From JAEYFP01 sp964579795 (GTDB lineage: Bacteria; Bacillota; Clostridia; Lachnospirales; Lachnospiraceae), in assembly GCA_964579795.1 (NCBI GenBank), contig CAZOHM010000001.1:1-64000 (forward strand): 64,000 bases of DNA, read 5' to 3'. The translations under genes and the position numbers were made by a program. Below are positions 22,714 through 32,483 of this stretch, piece after piece (within the stretch, counting starts at the first letter, position 1; each line of letters opens with the position of its first letter). The notes under the pieces are model-generated. The model saw only the letters and a program-made list of their open reading frames with translations. It did no database searches and had not been told where the DNA came from.

Positions 22714-23865
22714 ATGAATTATTTAATCAGAGAGTTACATCAAGAAGAAATAGGAGTGCTTGATGAGTTTCTCTATGAGGCAATTTATATACCTAAGGGA
22801 TACAAGGGAGAAGTACCAAGGGATATTATTTATACGAATCCGTTAATATACGCATCAATTAAGGATTTTGGTTCACATCCGGATGATTATTGCTTTGTTG
22901 CTGAGGTAGATGGAGAGATTGTCGGTGCAGTATGGGTTGGAATCGCTGAGGAGTATGGTCATATGGATAACAGTACACCGTCGTTTTCCATTTCATTATA
23001 TAAAGAATATCGTGGACAAGGGATAGGAACAGCATTAATGAAAAGAATGCTGCAGTTGTTACAGGAGAAGGGGTATGAGAGGGCGTCACTTGGTGTTAAC
23101 AAAGAAAACTATGCTGTTAAAATGTATCAAAAGGTTGGCTTTAAAATTGTCGGAGATGGAGCTGATGAGACAGAATGGTTGATGGTTCATTCTTTAGGAC
23201 ATGATAATACGACACCTATGAGCGCTAAAAATTATGACAGTAAAATCAGTGATACGATTCCATATTATGAGGAATTTAGTAAACAGGTAATTGATATAGT
23301 GAAGCAGATGTCATTAAAAGAGATTTGTTGGCTTGATCTTGGATGCGGAACAGGTACACTTGTAAGTCAGGCGGCATCTGTTTTTTCGAAAGCAGAGTTT
23401 ACATTGGCAGATCCATCTGAGAAAATGCTTGCGATTGCAAAAGAAAAAACATCACAGTGCAGAGCAGAGTATTCTTGTGTTCCGTCTGCAGAAATAACAT
23501 TTGAAGATAAGTTTCAGGTAGTTACAGCAATTCAATCACATCATTATATGCAAGTGGCAGAAAGAGAGCTTGCTACAAAGCGAATATATCATGCACTGAA
23601 GCAGGGTGGTATTTATTTGACATTTGAGAATGTAATTCCTGAGTGCGCGGAACAAAAAGAATTTGAATTAAGGCGTTGGGGAGATTATCAGCTTGCTCAT
23701 GGAAAAACGGAAGAAGAGGTAGAAAAACATCTTTCCAGATGTGGTGTGAATTATTTTCCAATAACAGTTGAACAGCATCGAAAACTATTATTAGAAACAG
23801 GATTTAAGTCGATACACCTTTTTTGGCGAAGCTATATGCAGATGGGAATGTATGCGATTAAGTAG
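22714..23865 (+). CDS. GNAT-methyltransferase fusion
   Basis: Two enzymes are joined in 382 residues. The first 165 are a GNAT acetyltransferase, with motif A around YKEYRGQGIGTALMKRML (about 101-118) and ENYAVKMYQKVGF. A linker (about 170-180) leads to a class I methyltransferase with motif I LDLGCGTGTLV (near residue 210) and TLADPSEKML. Start 22714 follows AAGGAGG at 8 bases and lies downstream of the mapped promoter; the ATG at 22675 lies inside the -10 box. The substrates are unknown. The fusion suggests one molecule both acetylated and methylated, or an unlinked regulatory pair. Confidence 0.85.
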   Translation: MNYLIRELHQEEIGVLDEFLYEAIYIPKGYKGEVPRDIIYTNPLIYASIKDFGSHPDDYCFVAEVDGEIVGAVWVGIAEEYGHMDNSTPSFSISLYKEYRGQGIGTALMKRMLQLLQEKGYERASLGVNKENYAVKMYQKVGFKIVGDGADETEWLMVHSLGHDNTTPMSAKNYDSKISDTIPYYEEFSKQVIDIVKQMSLKEICWLDLGCGTGTLVSQAASVFSKAEFTLADPSEKMLAIAKEKTSQCRAEYSCVPSAEITFEDKFQVVTAIQSHHYMQVAERELATKRIYHALKQGGIYLTFENVIPECAEQKEFELRRWGDYQLAHGKTEEEVEKHLSRCGVNYFPITVEQHRKLLLETGFKSIHLFWRSYMQMGMYAIK

Positions 23866-23912
23866 AAATGCGACTAAGTAAAAATGTGATTAAAAACATA
23901 CGATTAAACAAT

Positions 23913-23945
23913 AAATGACTGCTCATGATGCGAGCAGTCATTTTG
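23913..23945 (+). terminator. Terminator, convergent region
   Basis: A perfect 12-bp stem AAATGACTGCTC/GAGCAGTCATTT (23913-23924 with 23932-23943). It can serve both the fusion gene and the minus-strand gene that ends at 23966. Confidence 0.85.
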
Positions 23946-23965
23946 AAATTGATCAGAAGTTGTGA

Positions 23966-24466
23966 CTATCGAAGACTGAAAACCGGCTTTGCGATATCAG
24001 GAATTGGATAGGCGGTGTAGGGAGCTGAATAAACAGGTACCATAACCGGCACAAGTAGTTCCGGACGGGCAGCTGTTGTTGGCACTGTGACATATGGATT
24101 ATTGACATAGGCAATTTCTGAATCTACAACACCTCCGGTAACATCACGTAGCTCGACAACAAGAATTTCATTTTCCTGCCGTGGACTTCTCAGATTATAT
24201 TCGTGACCGACAACATCCGGAGCAATTAATATGTTTGAAAAAACCTCCATTGTGATTGCATTATATACGACACAGCTAACTGGTTGTGAAGTATTATTCT
24301 TAATGGCAACTATGATATTGGCACTGCGGTCAGTCTGGATAAGTGGCATACCGGCTGTGATATCATAGCATTCCTGAGCATTGGCAATGGCAGGAACAGA
24401 AATTGTAATTGCGACAATAAGTGCGAGCCCAAGAAAAACAGAGAGTCCTTTTTTGAAAACATTCAT
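23966..24466 (-). CDS. Small secreted protein, unknown
   Basis: The 166-residue product has a clear signal peptide (FKKGLSVFLGLALIVAITISV, likely cut after ANA). A beta-rich body of about 100 residues follows (NIIVAIKNNTSQPVSCVVYN) and then a proline-, valine- and tyrosine-rich tail (PVMVPVYSAPYTAYPIPD). No family is recognised. The body could be a small Ig-like fold. AAGGAGGAAT lies 7 bases before the start. It follows the zinc-ribbon membrane gene in the same direction. Confidence 0.75.
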   Translation of the reverse strand: MNVFKKGLSVFLGLALIVAITISVPAIANAQECYDITAGMPLIQTDRSANIIVAIKNNTSQPVSCVVYNAITMEVFSNILIAPDVVGHEYNLRSPRQENEILVVELRDVTGGVVDSEIAYVNNPYVTVPTTAARPELLVPVMVPVYSAPYTAYPIPDIAKPVFSLR

Positions 24467-24523
24467 CTTTTGTATTCCTCCTTAAATTATTGACTATATT
24501 ATACATGAATTGCCTTTGTCCGT

Positions 24524-25228
24524 CTACATGTGCATTCGCCTTCGTACTGCCTCGCGAAGTCGTGTACGAGTGATAATTGTTAACAACGCTATGATAATGA
24601 CAGTACAGCTGACAAAAACAACAGAAGACCATGTGAGACGAATTTCGATGGATAGATAACTTCTGATAATAATCTCCAAGCCTATACAAAATACGGCTAT
24701 GCCTGAAAATAGATAAATCGCTGTCGCTAGTATAGAAGTCCGATAGTTCTTCTGCAAAAAAGTAAAGAGCAGGATAAGCACAGTCAAAAGAATCATACAT
24801 GGCATGGCAAGTGTTGAAAACCAGATGCTTTTCGGGAATTGATATGCAACAATGTATAGATAAAAGCTGACTGCAAGCATATCGAAAAATATTGACAGAT
24901 AAACCGGCAGCTTTGTATAGAGCATGACAGGTATAAAGAAAACCCAGATAAGCACACAGGCTGCAATAATATATAGTGACCATGGAGAACTTTTGAATAC
25001 AATCATATTTAAGATGCCACACGAAAAAGCAGTGGATGCCAAAACAATGGAAATCAGTAATGCCAGGTCATAATGCTTTACTCTCTCAACCTGACCGCGT
25101 TTTTGCGGAAAGGGCTTAGGGGCTTGTTTATTTACAGGCTGAACAGGATTTATTACCGGTGTGTTACAAAGAGGACAGTGTGTAGCTGTTTGATCCAGTT
25201 CAACACCGCAGTGTACGCAATAAGACAT
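24524..25228 (-). CDS. Zinc-ribbon membrane protein (DUF6320-like)
   Basis: The 234 residues start with a zinc ribbon, CVHCG...CPLC (residues 4-21), then a Pro/Gln/Lys-rich linker. Six hydrophobic segments follow between about residues 53 and 220, and a basic end. It resembles DUF6320 proteins, which tend to lie beside alcohol acetyltransferase-like genes, as here. The stop of the acyltransferase gene is two bases before this start region, and GGAGGTGA is the ribosome binding site, so translation is coupled. Confidence 0.75.
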   Translation of the reverse strand: MSYCVHCGVELDQTATHCPLCNTPVINPVQPVNKQAPKPFPQKRGQVERVKHYDLALLISIVLASTAFSCGILNMIVFKSSPWSLYIIAACVLIWVFFIPVMLYTKLPVYLSIFFDMLAVSFYLYIVAYQFPKSIWFSTLAMPCMILLTVLILLFTFLQKNYRTSILATAIYLFSGIAVFCIGLEIIIRSYLSIEIRLTWSSVVFVSCTVIIIALLTIITRTRLREAVRRRMHM

Positions 25229-25230
25229 AA

Positions 25231-26529
25231 TTATGTCACCTCCATATTTCTGTTTGATTCTATTTTAACATGAATGCCATCCTGAATAAGCTTTCTGAAA
25301 AAAAGCTCTTCTATGTCGGTTTCAACAATACTGCTCGCAAAGTTGATTGTCAGAACATCCTTAAAACTTGCTATGGCACAATTCGTTCTTGCAGAAAAGG
25401 GCTGTCCCATATAAATATCAAATCGTTCTATATAGGCTTCCATATCCTTTGGGACTGGGAGACTGCCCATGTTGGTCAGACCGGCGGAGGACTGAAGATC
25501 CTGTACACGAGTGTAAAACTGCTTGATTACAAAATCTTTAAAGAACAATGGAATGATACGTCCAAACAGGTTTTGCTGGGTTGCCACATTTGTTGTGATA
25601 TCTCCATTTAAAAATTTTGGATTAATATAATAACGCATGTAATAATGCACCTGCTCAATTATTTCTTCAAAGGAATAGTCTCCAAGACGCGGGTCAATGG
25701 ATGGATAAACCATTGTAATAAAGTTACGCAGTGTCTGAGATGGAAAGAATCGGCGAAGATTGACCGGCATTGCTAATTTGACCGGTCGTTCTTTTAATGG
25801 CTTTTCCTGATTTTGCTTCTCTAACAGCGCATAGAGCAGAACCGCATTCAGATATTCAGTTAGAGATGCACCGTGTCTTTTTGCAGTCTCTAACAGCTGC
25901 TTGGTCGACATAACACCGCAAATAATATTCAATGTATAAAATTTCTCCCGAGTTCCATGGACGCGATAGGCTTTTTCCTGAGATCGTGGTGGACGTACTT
26001 TCGAGTTTGCGTATTTTAGGTACGCATCCTCCAGTTCATCTGGAGCTGGTTTGGCATTTATATCAAGTACATATCCACCGGTGGAAATCTGATGCCCACA
26101 TAACCGTAAATATACGGCAGTAATTGTCTGCAACAGAAACATGCCACCACTGCCGTCAGCTAATGAGTGATGAGCTTCAAGCGAAATGCGGCACCCATAA
26201 TAATAGATTCTGATCAGATAACGGTTATTGGCTTTGAAATCAATTGGCATACATGGATTTACAATATCTTCTTCCACAAAAGGCCCGGGACGATTATTTG
26301 GCTCGAGATAACGCCAGAACAGTCCTTTTCTAAGAGCAACCTTAAAGGATGGAAAACGTGGAAGAGTAAGATCTACTGCGGTCTGCAGACGTGATGGATC
26401 AATCTCATCCTTGAGTAAAATGGAAAGCCTGTATACGGAAGAAAAATTCCGCCGTTGCAGAGTGGGGTAGACATTAGCTGACAAGTCAAGCTTGTACCAT
26501 GTGGAACGATCAATGTTAACGATAGGCAT
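25231..26529 (-). CDS. Alcohol acetyltransferase/condensation-like protein
   Basis: The 432-residue protein has the CoA-dependent acyltransferase fold signature HHxxxDG as AHHSLADGSGG near residue 145. It resembles alcohol acetyltransferases and condensation domains. Such enzymes join an acyl donor to an alcohol or amine. The conserved DFGWG-type second motif is not obvious. Start 26529 (MPIVNIDRS) follows AAAGGATATT; the longer reading to 26604 lacks a site. It leads a two-gene minus-strand unit and faces a divergent esterase gene. Confidence 0.8.
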   Translation of the reverse strand: MPIVNIDRSTWYKLDLSANVYPTLQRRNFSSVYRLSILLKDEIDPSRLQTAVDLTLPRFPSFKVALRKGLFWRYLEPNNRPGPFVEEDIVNPCMPIDFKANNRYLIRIYYYGCRISLEAHHSLADGSGGMFLLQTITAVYLRLCGHQISTGGYVLDINAKPAPDELEDAYLKYANSKVRPPRSQEKAYRVHGTREKFYTLNIICGVMSTKQLLETAKRHGASLTEYLNAVLLYALLEKQNQEKPLKERPVKLAMPVNLRRFFPSQTLRNFITMVYPSIDPRLGDYSFEEIIEQVHYYMRYYINPKFLNGDITTNVATQQNLFGRIIPLFFKDFVIKQFYTRVQDLQSSAGLTNMGSLPVPKDMEAYIERFDIYMGQPFSARTNCAIASFKDVLTINFASSIVETDIEELFFRKLIQDGIHVKIESNRNMEVT

Positions 26530-26716
26530 ATAATATCCTTTCAAAAAACGTCGTACATTTATATTCTCTGACAACAGTATACTCCCTGCTAACGCCCTCT
26601 GCAAGCGTCAGCTTAACATGACTGGAGCAGACTGATATGCTTGTCAGAAACACGTAAAATGTGATAAACTGGTATCGTTGACAGTGTAATTTGGGGTGGA
26701 GTAAAGGAGAAATGGA

Positions 26717-27670
26717 ATGAAGCTTATGAAAATAAAAGTTGACAGGCTTGGGACTCGAAATATACATGAGCAGGATGCCGAGTTTGATAAGAATAATCAA
26801 AAGCTGATGTCGGCAATTAAGAAAATGCACAGTGTTGTTGAAAATGTTGATTTTGATAAGCAACGACATTCACAGGATAATTTTGGCTCGTTGTTTGGTG
26901 CGAGTCCGTCAATCGAATTTGAACAAATACAAATAGGCACAATTGAAGCAGAATGGATCAGACTGAAGCATGCTCAGAGCAGTAAAAGAATGATTTTGTA
27001 CTGCCATGGTGGAGGCTATGCAACAGGAAGCTGTCGATATGCGCGCAGTGTGACAGCAAAGCTTACAGCGGCAACCGGAATTCCAATTGTTGCGTTTAAT
27101 TATCGTCTGGCACCTGAACATCCATTCCCGGCTGCGATTGAAGACGTCATGCTTGTGTGGGATTATTTTATGAGAGAAGGAGTTGGCGCAGAAAATGTTA
27201 TCGTTACGGGTGATTCGGCTGGGGGTAATCTGGCTTTAGAGCTTCTGTTAAATTTGAAAAAACAGAAAAGACGGTTTCCGAAGGCACTTGTATTATTTTC
27301 ACCATGGACGGATATGACATCGTCGGGTGCATCTCATCAGGAAAAAGCACAGCTTGATCCTGTACTTGAAAAAAACTATCTGGATCGAATGATTGAGTGT
27401 TATGCAGGAGAGCATGATTTGAATGATGAAGAATTATCACCGCTTTTTGCAGATTTTACCGGATTTCCACCGGTCTATATTCAGGTTGGAAGTAATGAGA
27501 TTCTTTTGGATGATTCTCGCAGACTGTGCAAAAAGCTCTTGAAGGATAAGGTACTTGCACGTCTTGACCAGTATGATGGAATGTGGCATGTATTTCAAAT
27601 GGCACCTTTTAAACGTTCGTATGATGCAATTAAAGACGCGGCAGATTTTATTTTTGAGATTTGCAGATGA
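26717..27670 (+). CDS. Alpha/beta hydrolase, HSL-like esterase
   Basis: The 317-residue enzyme shows the hormone-sensitive-lipase family marks: oxyanion hole HGGGYATG (near residue 95), nucleophile elbow GDSAGGN (near residue 167), the acid Asp in LDDSRRL (near 258) and the His in MWHVFQ (near 289). It should hydrolyse short-chain carboxylic esters. It is transcribed away from the acyltransferase gene, so one enzyme of the neighbourhood may make an ester bond and the other break it. AAAGGAG precedes the start. Confidence 0.9.
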   Translation: MKLMKIKVDRLGTRNIHEQDAEFDKNNQKLMSAIKKMHSVVENVDFDKQRHSQDNFGSLFGASPSIEFEQIQIGTIEAEWIRLKHAQSSKRMILYCHGGGYATGSCRYARSVTAKLTAATGIPIVAFNYRLAPEHPFPAAIEDVMLVWDYFMREGVGAENVIVTGDSAGGNLALELLLNLKKQKRRFPKALVLFSPWTDMTSSGASHQEKAQLDPVLEKNYLDRMIECYAGEHDLNDEELSPLFADFTGFPPVYIQVGSNEILLDDSRRLCKKLLKDKVLARLDQYDGMWHVFQMAPFKRSYDAIKDAADFIFEICR

Positions 27671-27789
27671 TTGGAAAGGAAATATGAATTTTACACAGAA
27701 TATATAAAATAGGGTGCTATTTTGAATGGTTTTCTGTACAGATATCGTTTTGATAAATGCAGGATAAAAGATTGATTGGCGGTGAGCGT

Positions 27790-28797
27790 ATGACGATTCG
27801 AGAGGGACTTGAAAAAAGAGAAAGTGAATATCTGAGTCCATACGCATCTCTTAGCATGAACTCAAAGGGCAGAGATGTTGAAGAAGAACAGTGTGATATC
27901 CGACCCGTATATCAGCGGGATCGAGATAGAATACTACATAGCAAATCATTTCGTCGTCTGAAAGATAAAACACAGGTTTTTTTGACTCCAGAGGGTGATC
28001 ATTACCGTACGAGACTGACTCATACACTTGAGGTGTCGCAGAATGCCAGGACGATTGCAAAGGCACTTCGACTGAATGAAGATCTTGTAGAGGCAATTGC
28101 ACTGGGACATGATTTGGGACATACTCCGTTTGGACATGCAGGAGAGCGTGCACTCAACAAAGTATGTTCGCTTGGTTTTGAGCATAATGTGCAAAGCGTC
28201 AGAGTAGTAGAAATTCTTGAAAAGGATGGAAAGGGACTGAATCTGACAGCGGAAGTCAGAGATGGTATTCTTAATCATCAGACATCATGTATGCCAGCTA
28301 CTCTGGAAGGAAAAATCGTCAGATTGTCTGATAAAATTGCATATATTCACCACGATATGGATGATGCAATTAGAGGAAAGATACTTTGCGAGGAAGATAT
28401 TCCAAAGGAATTGAGCAATACACTTGGACATACGACGACGCAACGGCTTGACAGATTCATACATGATATTATTACAAACAGTGCCGATAAAGACGATATT
28501 TGCATGTCAGATGAAATTGGACAGGCGATGAAGGATTTACGCAAATTTATGTTTGAAAACGTATATCAAAATCCTAAAGCTAAGGGTGAAGAAGGCAAAG
28601 CGGAGAGACTTGTCGAGAATCTTTATCAGTATTATCTTGAAAATTATGAAAAGCTGCCTGCAGAATATCAAAAACTTTGTATAGAACGTAATGAAAGCAG
28701 GGAACGTGTTGTATGCGATTATGTGTCTGCCATGTCAGACCGATTTGCAATTGCTGTTTTTAGTGATATTTATCTTCCGGATTCCTGGAAGGATTGA
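27790..28797 (+). CDS. dGTPase-like HD phosphohydrolase
   Basis: The 335-residue protein is a short dGTP triphosphohydrolase homologue. It has the HD-superfamily metal residues in RLTHTLEVSQ (His near 76) and GHDLGHTPFGH (near 109-119), and a third at the DKIAYIHHDMDD segment. It likely removes triphosphate from dNTPs and helps keep nucleotide pools balanced. Start 27790 lies behind GGTGAG, 33 bases after an ATG at 27757 with no site. It sits 16 bases before dnaG, an arrangement repeated in many Clostridia. Confidence 0.9.
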   Translation: MTIREGLEKRESEYLSPYASLSMNSKGRDVEEEQCDIRPVYQRDRDRILHSKSFRRLKDKTQVFLTPEGDHYRTRLTHTLEVSQNARTIAKALRLNEDLVEAIALGHDLGHTPFGHAGERALNKVCSLGFEHNVQSVRVVEILEKDGKGLNLTAEVRDGILNHQTSCMPATLEGKIVRLSDKIAYIHHDMDDAIRGKILCEEDIPKELSNTLGHTTTQRLDRFIHDIITNSADKDDICMSDEIGQAMKDLRKFMFENVYQNPKAKGEEGKAERLVENLYQYYLENYEKLPAEYQKLCIERNESRERVVCDYVSAMSDRFAIAVFSDIYLPDSWKD

Positions 28798-28813
28798 TAA
28801 AAGGGGTTATGAA

Positions 28814-30589
28814 ATGTATTATCCGGATGAACTGGTAGAGGAAGTTCGCCTGCGCAATGATATTGTTGAGGTAATATCGTCTTATGTGCGGCTTCAAAAG
28901 AAAGGAAGCAATTATTTTGGATTGTGTCCTTTCCATAATGAGAAATCTCCATCCTTCTCAGTAAGTGCCCCAAAGCAGATTTATTATTGCTTTGGATGCG
29001 GTGAGGGTGGTAATGTAATTACCTTTATAATGAAATATGAAAACTATACGTTTGCTGAGGCACTGAAATTCCTCGCAGATCGTGCAGGTATGAGTCTGCC
29101 GGAGATTAATTACTCTGAAGAGGCAAGAAAAAAGGATGACTTAAAAGCGCGTATTCTGGAGGTTAACAAGGAAGCAGGCAAGTATTATTACTATCAGCTT
29201 CGGACTGAAAGTGGAAAACAGGCTTATGCGTATTTGACAGGCCGTGGACTTTCAGAGGAGACGATTAAGAAATTTGGTCTGGGATATGCAAAAACGGGTC
29301 GTGATACTGTTTACCAGTATTTGCACAGCAAGGGATTTCCTGATGATTTGTTACGTCAATGTGGTATTTTTAATATTGATGAACGACATGGCATGATGGA
29401 TAAGTTCTGGAATCGAGTAATCTATCCGATTATGGATATTAATCATAGAATTATTGGATTTGGTGGTAGAGTTATGGGAACTGGAGAACCTAAATATCTT
29501 AATTCTCCAGAAACACCGGTTTTTGATAAAGGAAGAAACCTGTATGGGTTGAATCATGCACGAACCTCGCGTAAAAAAAATATCATTTTATGTGAAGGGT
29601 ATATGGATGTGATAGCTTTACATCAAGCTGGGTTTGGACAAGCGGTGGCTTCCCTTGGAACAGCATTTACCTCGGGACAGGCTAATCTTTTAAGAAGATA
29701 TACACAGGAAGTTCTTTTGACTTATGATAGTGATGGAGCAGGTGTGAAAGCTGCACTTCGTGCAATTCCCATTCTGCGTGAAGCGGGATTGACAGCAAAG
29801 GTAATAGATATGCGCCCCTATAAGGATCCTGATGAGTTTATCAAAAATATGGGTGCAGAGGCTTTTGAAGAGAGAATTGCTGCAGCGGAGAACAGCTTTT
29901 ATTATGAAGTACGTATGCTGGAGTCAGAATTTGATTTAAAGGATCCTGAAAGCAAAACGAAATTCTGTTCTGAAATAGCGAAGAAGCTGTTGCGCTTTAC
30001 AGAAGAACTCGAAAGAGATAATTACATAGAAGGAATCGCAGATAGATATCATATTGGGTTTGATAACCTCAGAAAGCTTGTTGTAAAATATGCAATGCAG
30101 GGCGATCATATCAAACCATATGAAAGACCAAAATCAGGAATTAACAGTAAAAAAAGTCCGGAAGATGGAAATCTGAAAGCGCAAAGACTGCTGCTTACAT
30201 GGTTGACTGATGAGCCGGGAATTTATTCACTTATCAAACAGCACATTTCTGTTCAGGACTTTACAAAGGAGTTGTATCAGAGAGTTGCCGGTATGCTGTT
30301 TGAACAGATTGAATCCGGTCAGCCCAACCCGGCAGGTATTATCAGTTGCTTTACGAATGAAGAAGAACAAAAGGAAGTCGCCTCGGTATTCAGCACAAAG
30401 CTTGATGATATTGATTCCAAACAGGAACGCGAAAAGGCATTGAGGGAGCTTTTGATCAAGGTTAAAACGAATAGTCTGGAAAAGGCAGCCCAGAACGAAT
30501 CACAGGAGGGCATGGATGTTCTGACAAGAATGATTGAAAATAAGAAGCAGATTGAAGAGTTGAATAAACTGCATATTTCTCTTAATTAA
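28814..30589 (+). CDS. dnaG: DNA primase
   Basis: The 591-residue primase makes RNA primers at the replication fork. The N-terminal zinc site is CPFH...CFGC (Cys38, His41, Cys59, Cys62). The Toprim core shows LCEGYMDVIAL (near 259) and TYDSDGAG (near 306). The C-terminal 130 residues form the helicase-binding region. Start 28814 (MYYPDELV) follows AAAGGGG; the frame is open to 28691, inside the gene before. It is part of the dnaG-rpoD macromolecular synthesis operon. Confidence 0.97.
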   Translation: MYYPDELVEEVRLRNDIVEVISSYVRLQKKGSNYFGLCPFHNEKSPSFSVSAPKQIYYCFGCGEGGNVITFIMKYENYTFAEALKFLADRAGMSLPEINYSEEARKKDDLKARILEVNKEAGKYYYYQLRTESGKQAYAYLTGRGLSEETIKKFGLGYAKTGRDTVYQYLHSKGFPDDLLRQCGIFNIDERHGMMDKFWNRVIYPIMDINHRIIGFGGRVMGTGEPKYLNSPETPVFDKGRNLYGLNHARTSRKKNIILCEGYMDVIALHQAGFGQAVASLGTAFTSGQANLLRRYTQEVLLTYDSDGAGVKAALRAIPILREAGLTAKVIDMRPYKDPDEFIKNMGAEAFEERIAAAENSFYYEVRMLESEFDLKDPESKTKFCSEIAKKLLRFTEELERDNYIEGIADRYHIGFDNLRKLVVKYAMQGDHIKPYERPKSGINSKKSPEDGNLKAQRLLLTWLTDEPGIYSLIKQHISVQDFTKELYQRVAGMLFEQIESGQPNPAGIISCFTNEEEQKEVASVFSTKLDDIDSKQEREKALRELLIKVKTNSLEKAAQNESQEGMDVLTRMIENKKQIEELNKLHISLN

Positions 30590-30635
30590 GGTAAAGGATA
30601 TAGTGTGCACAAAATAAAATGGAGGTTTTTACAGA

Positions 30636-31745
30636 ATGGATGAGAACACACAGGCAAGGTTTGACGAAAAGCTGAAGGAACTGCTTGACATTGCCAAAAA
30701 GAAAAAGAACGTTTTGGAAAATCAGGAAATCAATGACTGCTTTTCAGATATGGAACTGTCTGAAGAGCATTATGAGCGTATTTTTGAGTTCTTGGAGCAG
30801 AGCGGGATTGATGTACTTCGAATCACCGAGGATGATGACGAGGATGAGGAAATTATTTTGACAGAAGAGGACGAGGTTGATGTAGAAACAATTGACCTTT
30901 CTGTTCCGGATGGAGTTAGTATTGAGGATCCTGTCAGAATGTATTTAAAGGAAATCGGTAAGGTTCCTTTGCTAAGTGCCGATGAGGAAATTGAGCTTGC
31001 AAAGAAGATGGAGATGGGAGATGCAGAAGCAAAGAAACGTCTGGCTGAAGCGAATCTCAGACTCGTTGTCAGCATTGCGAAAAGATATGTGGGGCGTGGT
31101 ATGCTATTTCTGGATTTGATTCAGGAAGGAAATCTCGGTCTGATTAAGGCAGTAGAAAAGTTTGATTATCGAAAAGGCTACAAATTCAGTACTTATGCAA
31201 CATGGTGGATTCGTCAGGCAATTACACGTGCCATTGCAGATCAGGCACGTACAATTCGTATCCCGGTTCATATGGTCGAAACAATTAATAAATTGATTCG
31301 CGTAAGCAGACAGCTGCTTCAGGAGCTTGGAAGAGAACCGACCCCTGAAGAAATAGCAGCAGAAATGAATCTGCCAGTTGAGAGAGTGCGCGAAATTTTA
31401 AAGATTTCCCAGGAGCCGGTTTCTTTGGAGACACCTATTGGTGAAGAAGAGGATAGCCACCTTGGTGATTTTATTCAGGATGATAATGTACCTGTACCAG
31501 CAGATGCTGCTGCATTTACTTTGTTAAAGGAACAGCTTGTTGAAGTGCTTAGTACATTAACAGAACGTGAACAGAAGGTTCTCAGACTTCGTTTTGGTCT
31601 GGATGACGGACGTGCACGCACACTTGAGGAAGTCGGTAAGGAGTTTAATGTTACACGTGAGCGTATCCGCCAGATTGAAGCAAAAGCATTGAGAAAGCTG
31701 AGACATCCAAGCCGTAGCAGAAAATTGAAGGATTATTTGGATTAA
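30636..31745 (+). CDS. rpoD: Principal sigma factor, sigma-70/sigma-A
   Basis: The 369-residue vegetative sigma factor has a short acidic region 1 (DDDEDEEI near 68). Region 1.2 follows (DPVRMYLKEIG, near 106), then 2.1-2.4 (AKRYVGRGMLFLDLIQEG through TYATWWIRQAI), region 3 and region 4.2 (TLEEVGKEFNVTRERIRQIE). It is the usual Clostridial length. It recognises the TTGACA/TATAAT promoters seen across the window. Only three bases separate it from trmK. Confidence 0.97.
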   Translation: MDENTQARFDEKLKELLDIAKKKKNVLENQEINDCFSDMELSEEHYERIFEFLEQSGIDVLRITEDDDEDEEIILTEEDEVDVETIDLSVPDGVSIEDPVRMYLKEIGKVPLLSADEEIELAKKMEMGDAEAKKRLAEANLRLVVSIAKRYVGRGMLFLDLIQEGNLGLIKAVEKFDYRKGYKFSTYATWWIRQAITRAIADQARTIRIPVHMVETINKLIRVSRQLLQELGREPTPEEIAAEMNLPVERVREILKISQEPVSLETPIGEEEDSHLGDFIQDDNVPVPADAAAFTLLKEQLVEVLSTLTEREQKVLRLRFGLDDGRARTLEEVGKEFNVTRERIRQIEAKALRKLRHPSRSRKLKDYLD

Positions 31746-31748
31746 TTT

Positions 31749-32450
31749 ATGATTACACTTTCAGAACGTCTGCAGAATGTTGCAGAGCTTGTTACACCGG
31801 GTCTTCGTGTGGCGGATATAGGATGTGATCATGGGTATCTGTCGATTTATTTGATGGAAAACAGGCTTTCAGAGCATATTATTGCAATGGATATTAACAG
31901 AGGACCGCTTGAGAGAGCAAAGGAGAATATTGAACAAGCTGGGTTGTCAGCATGTATTGAAACACGACTTTCGGATGGATTACAGGAGCTTAAAAAGAAC
32001 GAAGCTGATTGTCTGGTTATGGCTGGGATGGGCGGACGTCTGATGATACATATTCTGGATGAAAAAAAAGAACTTTTGCAGGACGTAAATGAGATTATTT
32101 TGCAGCCACAGTCTGAAGTTATGAAAGTCAGACAATATCTGGAACAGGAGCATTACCTGATTTTACAGGAAGCCTTTGTATGTGAAGAATATAAATATTA
32201 TCCAATGATGAAGGCGATTCATGGAGATATGAAGCTGGAGAAGGAAATATTTTATAAGTATGGAAAATTACTCTTTCAAGAGAAAAATCAGGTGTTTCAT
32301 GCATTTTTACAGCAGGAAAAGCAATACTACAGTAAATTGTATTGCGAACTTGCATGTCAGGAACAAACAGAACGCATGAGAGAGAGGCTGAAGGATGTAG
32401 AGAAGGAACTTTCTCTTTCAAATGAAGCATTAGCGCTGATGGAGACATGA
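31749..32450 (+). CDS. trmK: tRNA (adenine22-N1)-methyltransferase
   Basis: The 233-residue enzyme methylates A22 of certain tRNAs. It shows the S-adenosylmethionine motif VADIGCDHGYLSIYL (near residue 22), AGMGGRLMIHIL (near 96) and the catalytic-loop ILQPQSE (near 118), followed by the typical coiled-coil C terminus. The order rpoD-trmK-nif3 is conserved in Firmicutes. The gene starts three bases after the rpoD stop, with no clear ribosome binding site of its own, so translation may be coupled. Confidence 0.9.
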   Translation: MITLSERLQNVAELVTPGLRVADIGCDHGYLSIYLMENRLSEHIIAMDINRGPLERAKENIEQAGLSACIETRLSDGLQELKKNEADCLVMAGMGGRLMIHILDEKKELLQDVNEIILQPQSEVMKVRQYLEQEHYLILQEAFVCEEYKYYPMMKAIHGDMKLEKEIFYKYGKLLFQEKNQVFHAFLQQEKQYYSKLYCELACQEQTERMRERLKDVEKELSLSNEALALMET

Positions 32451-32483
32451 GCGGGTCATTGATATCCAGAAAGGGGGACTTTC

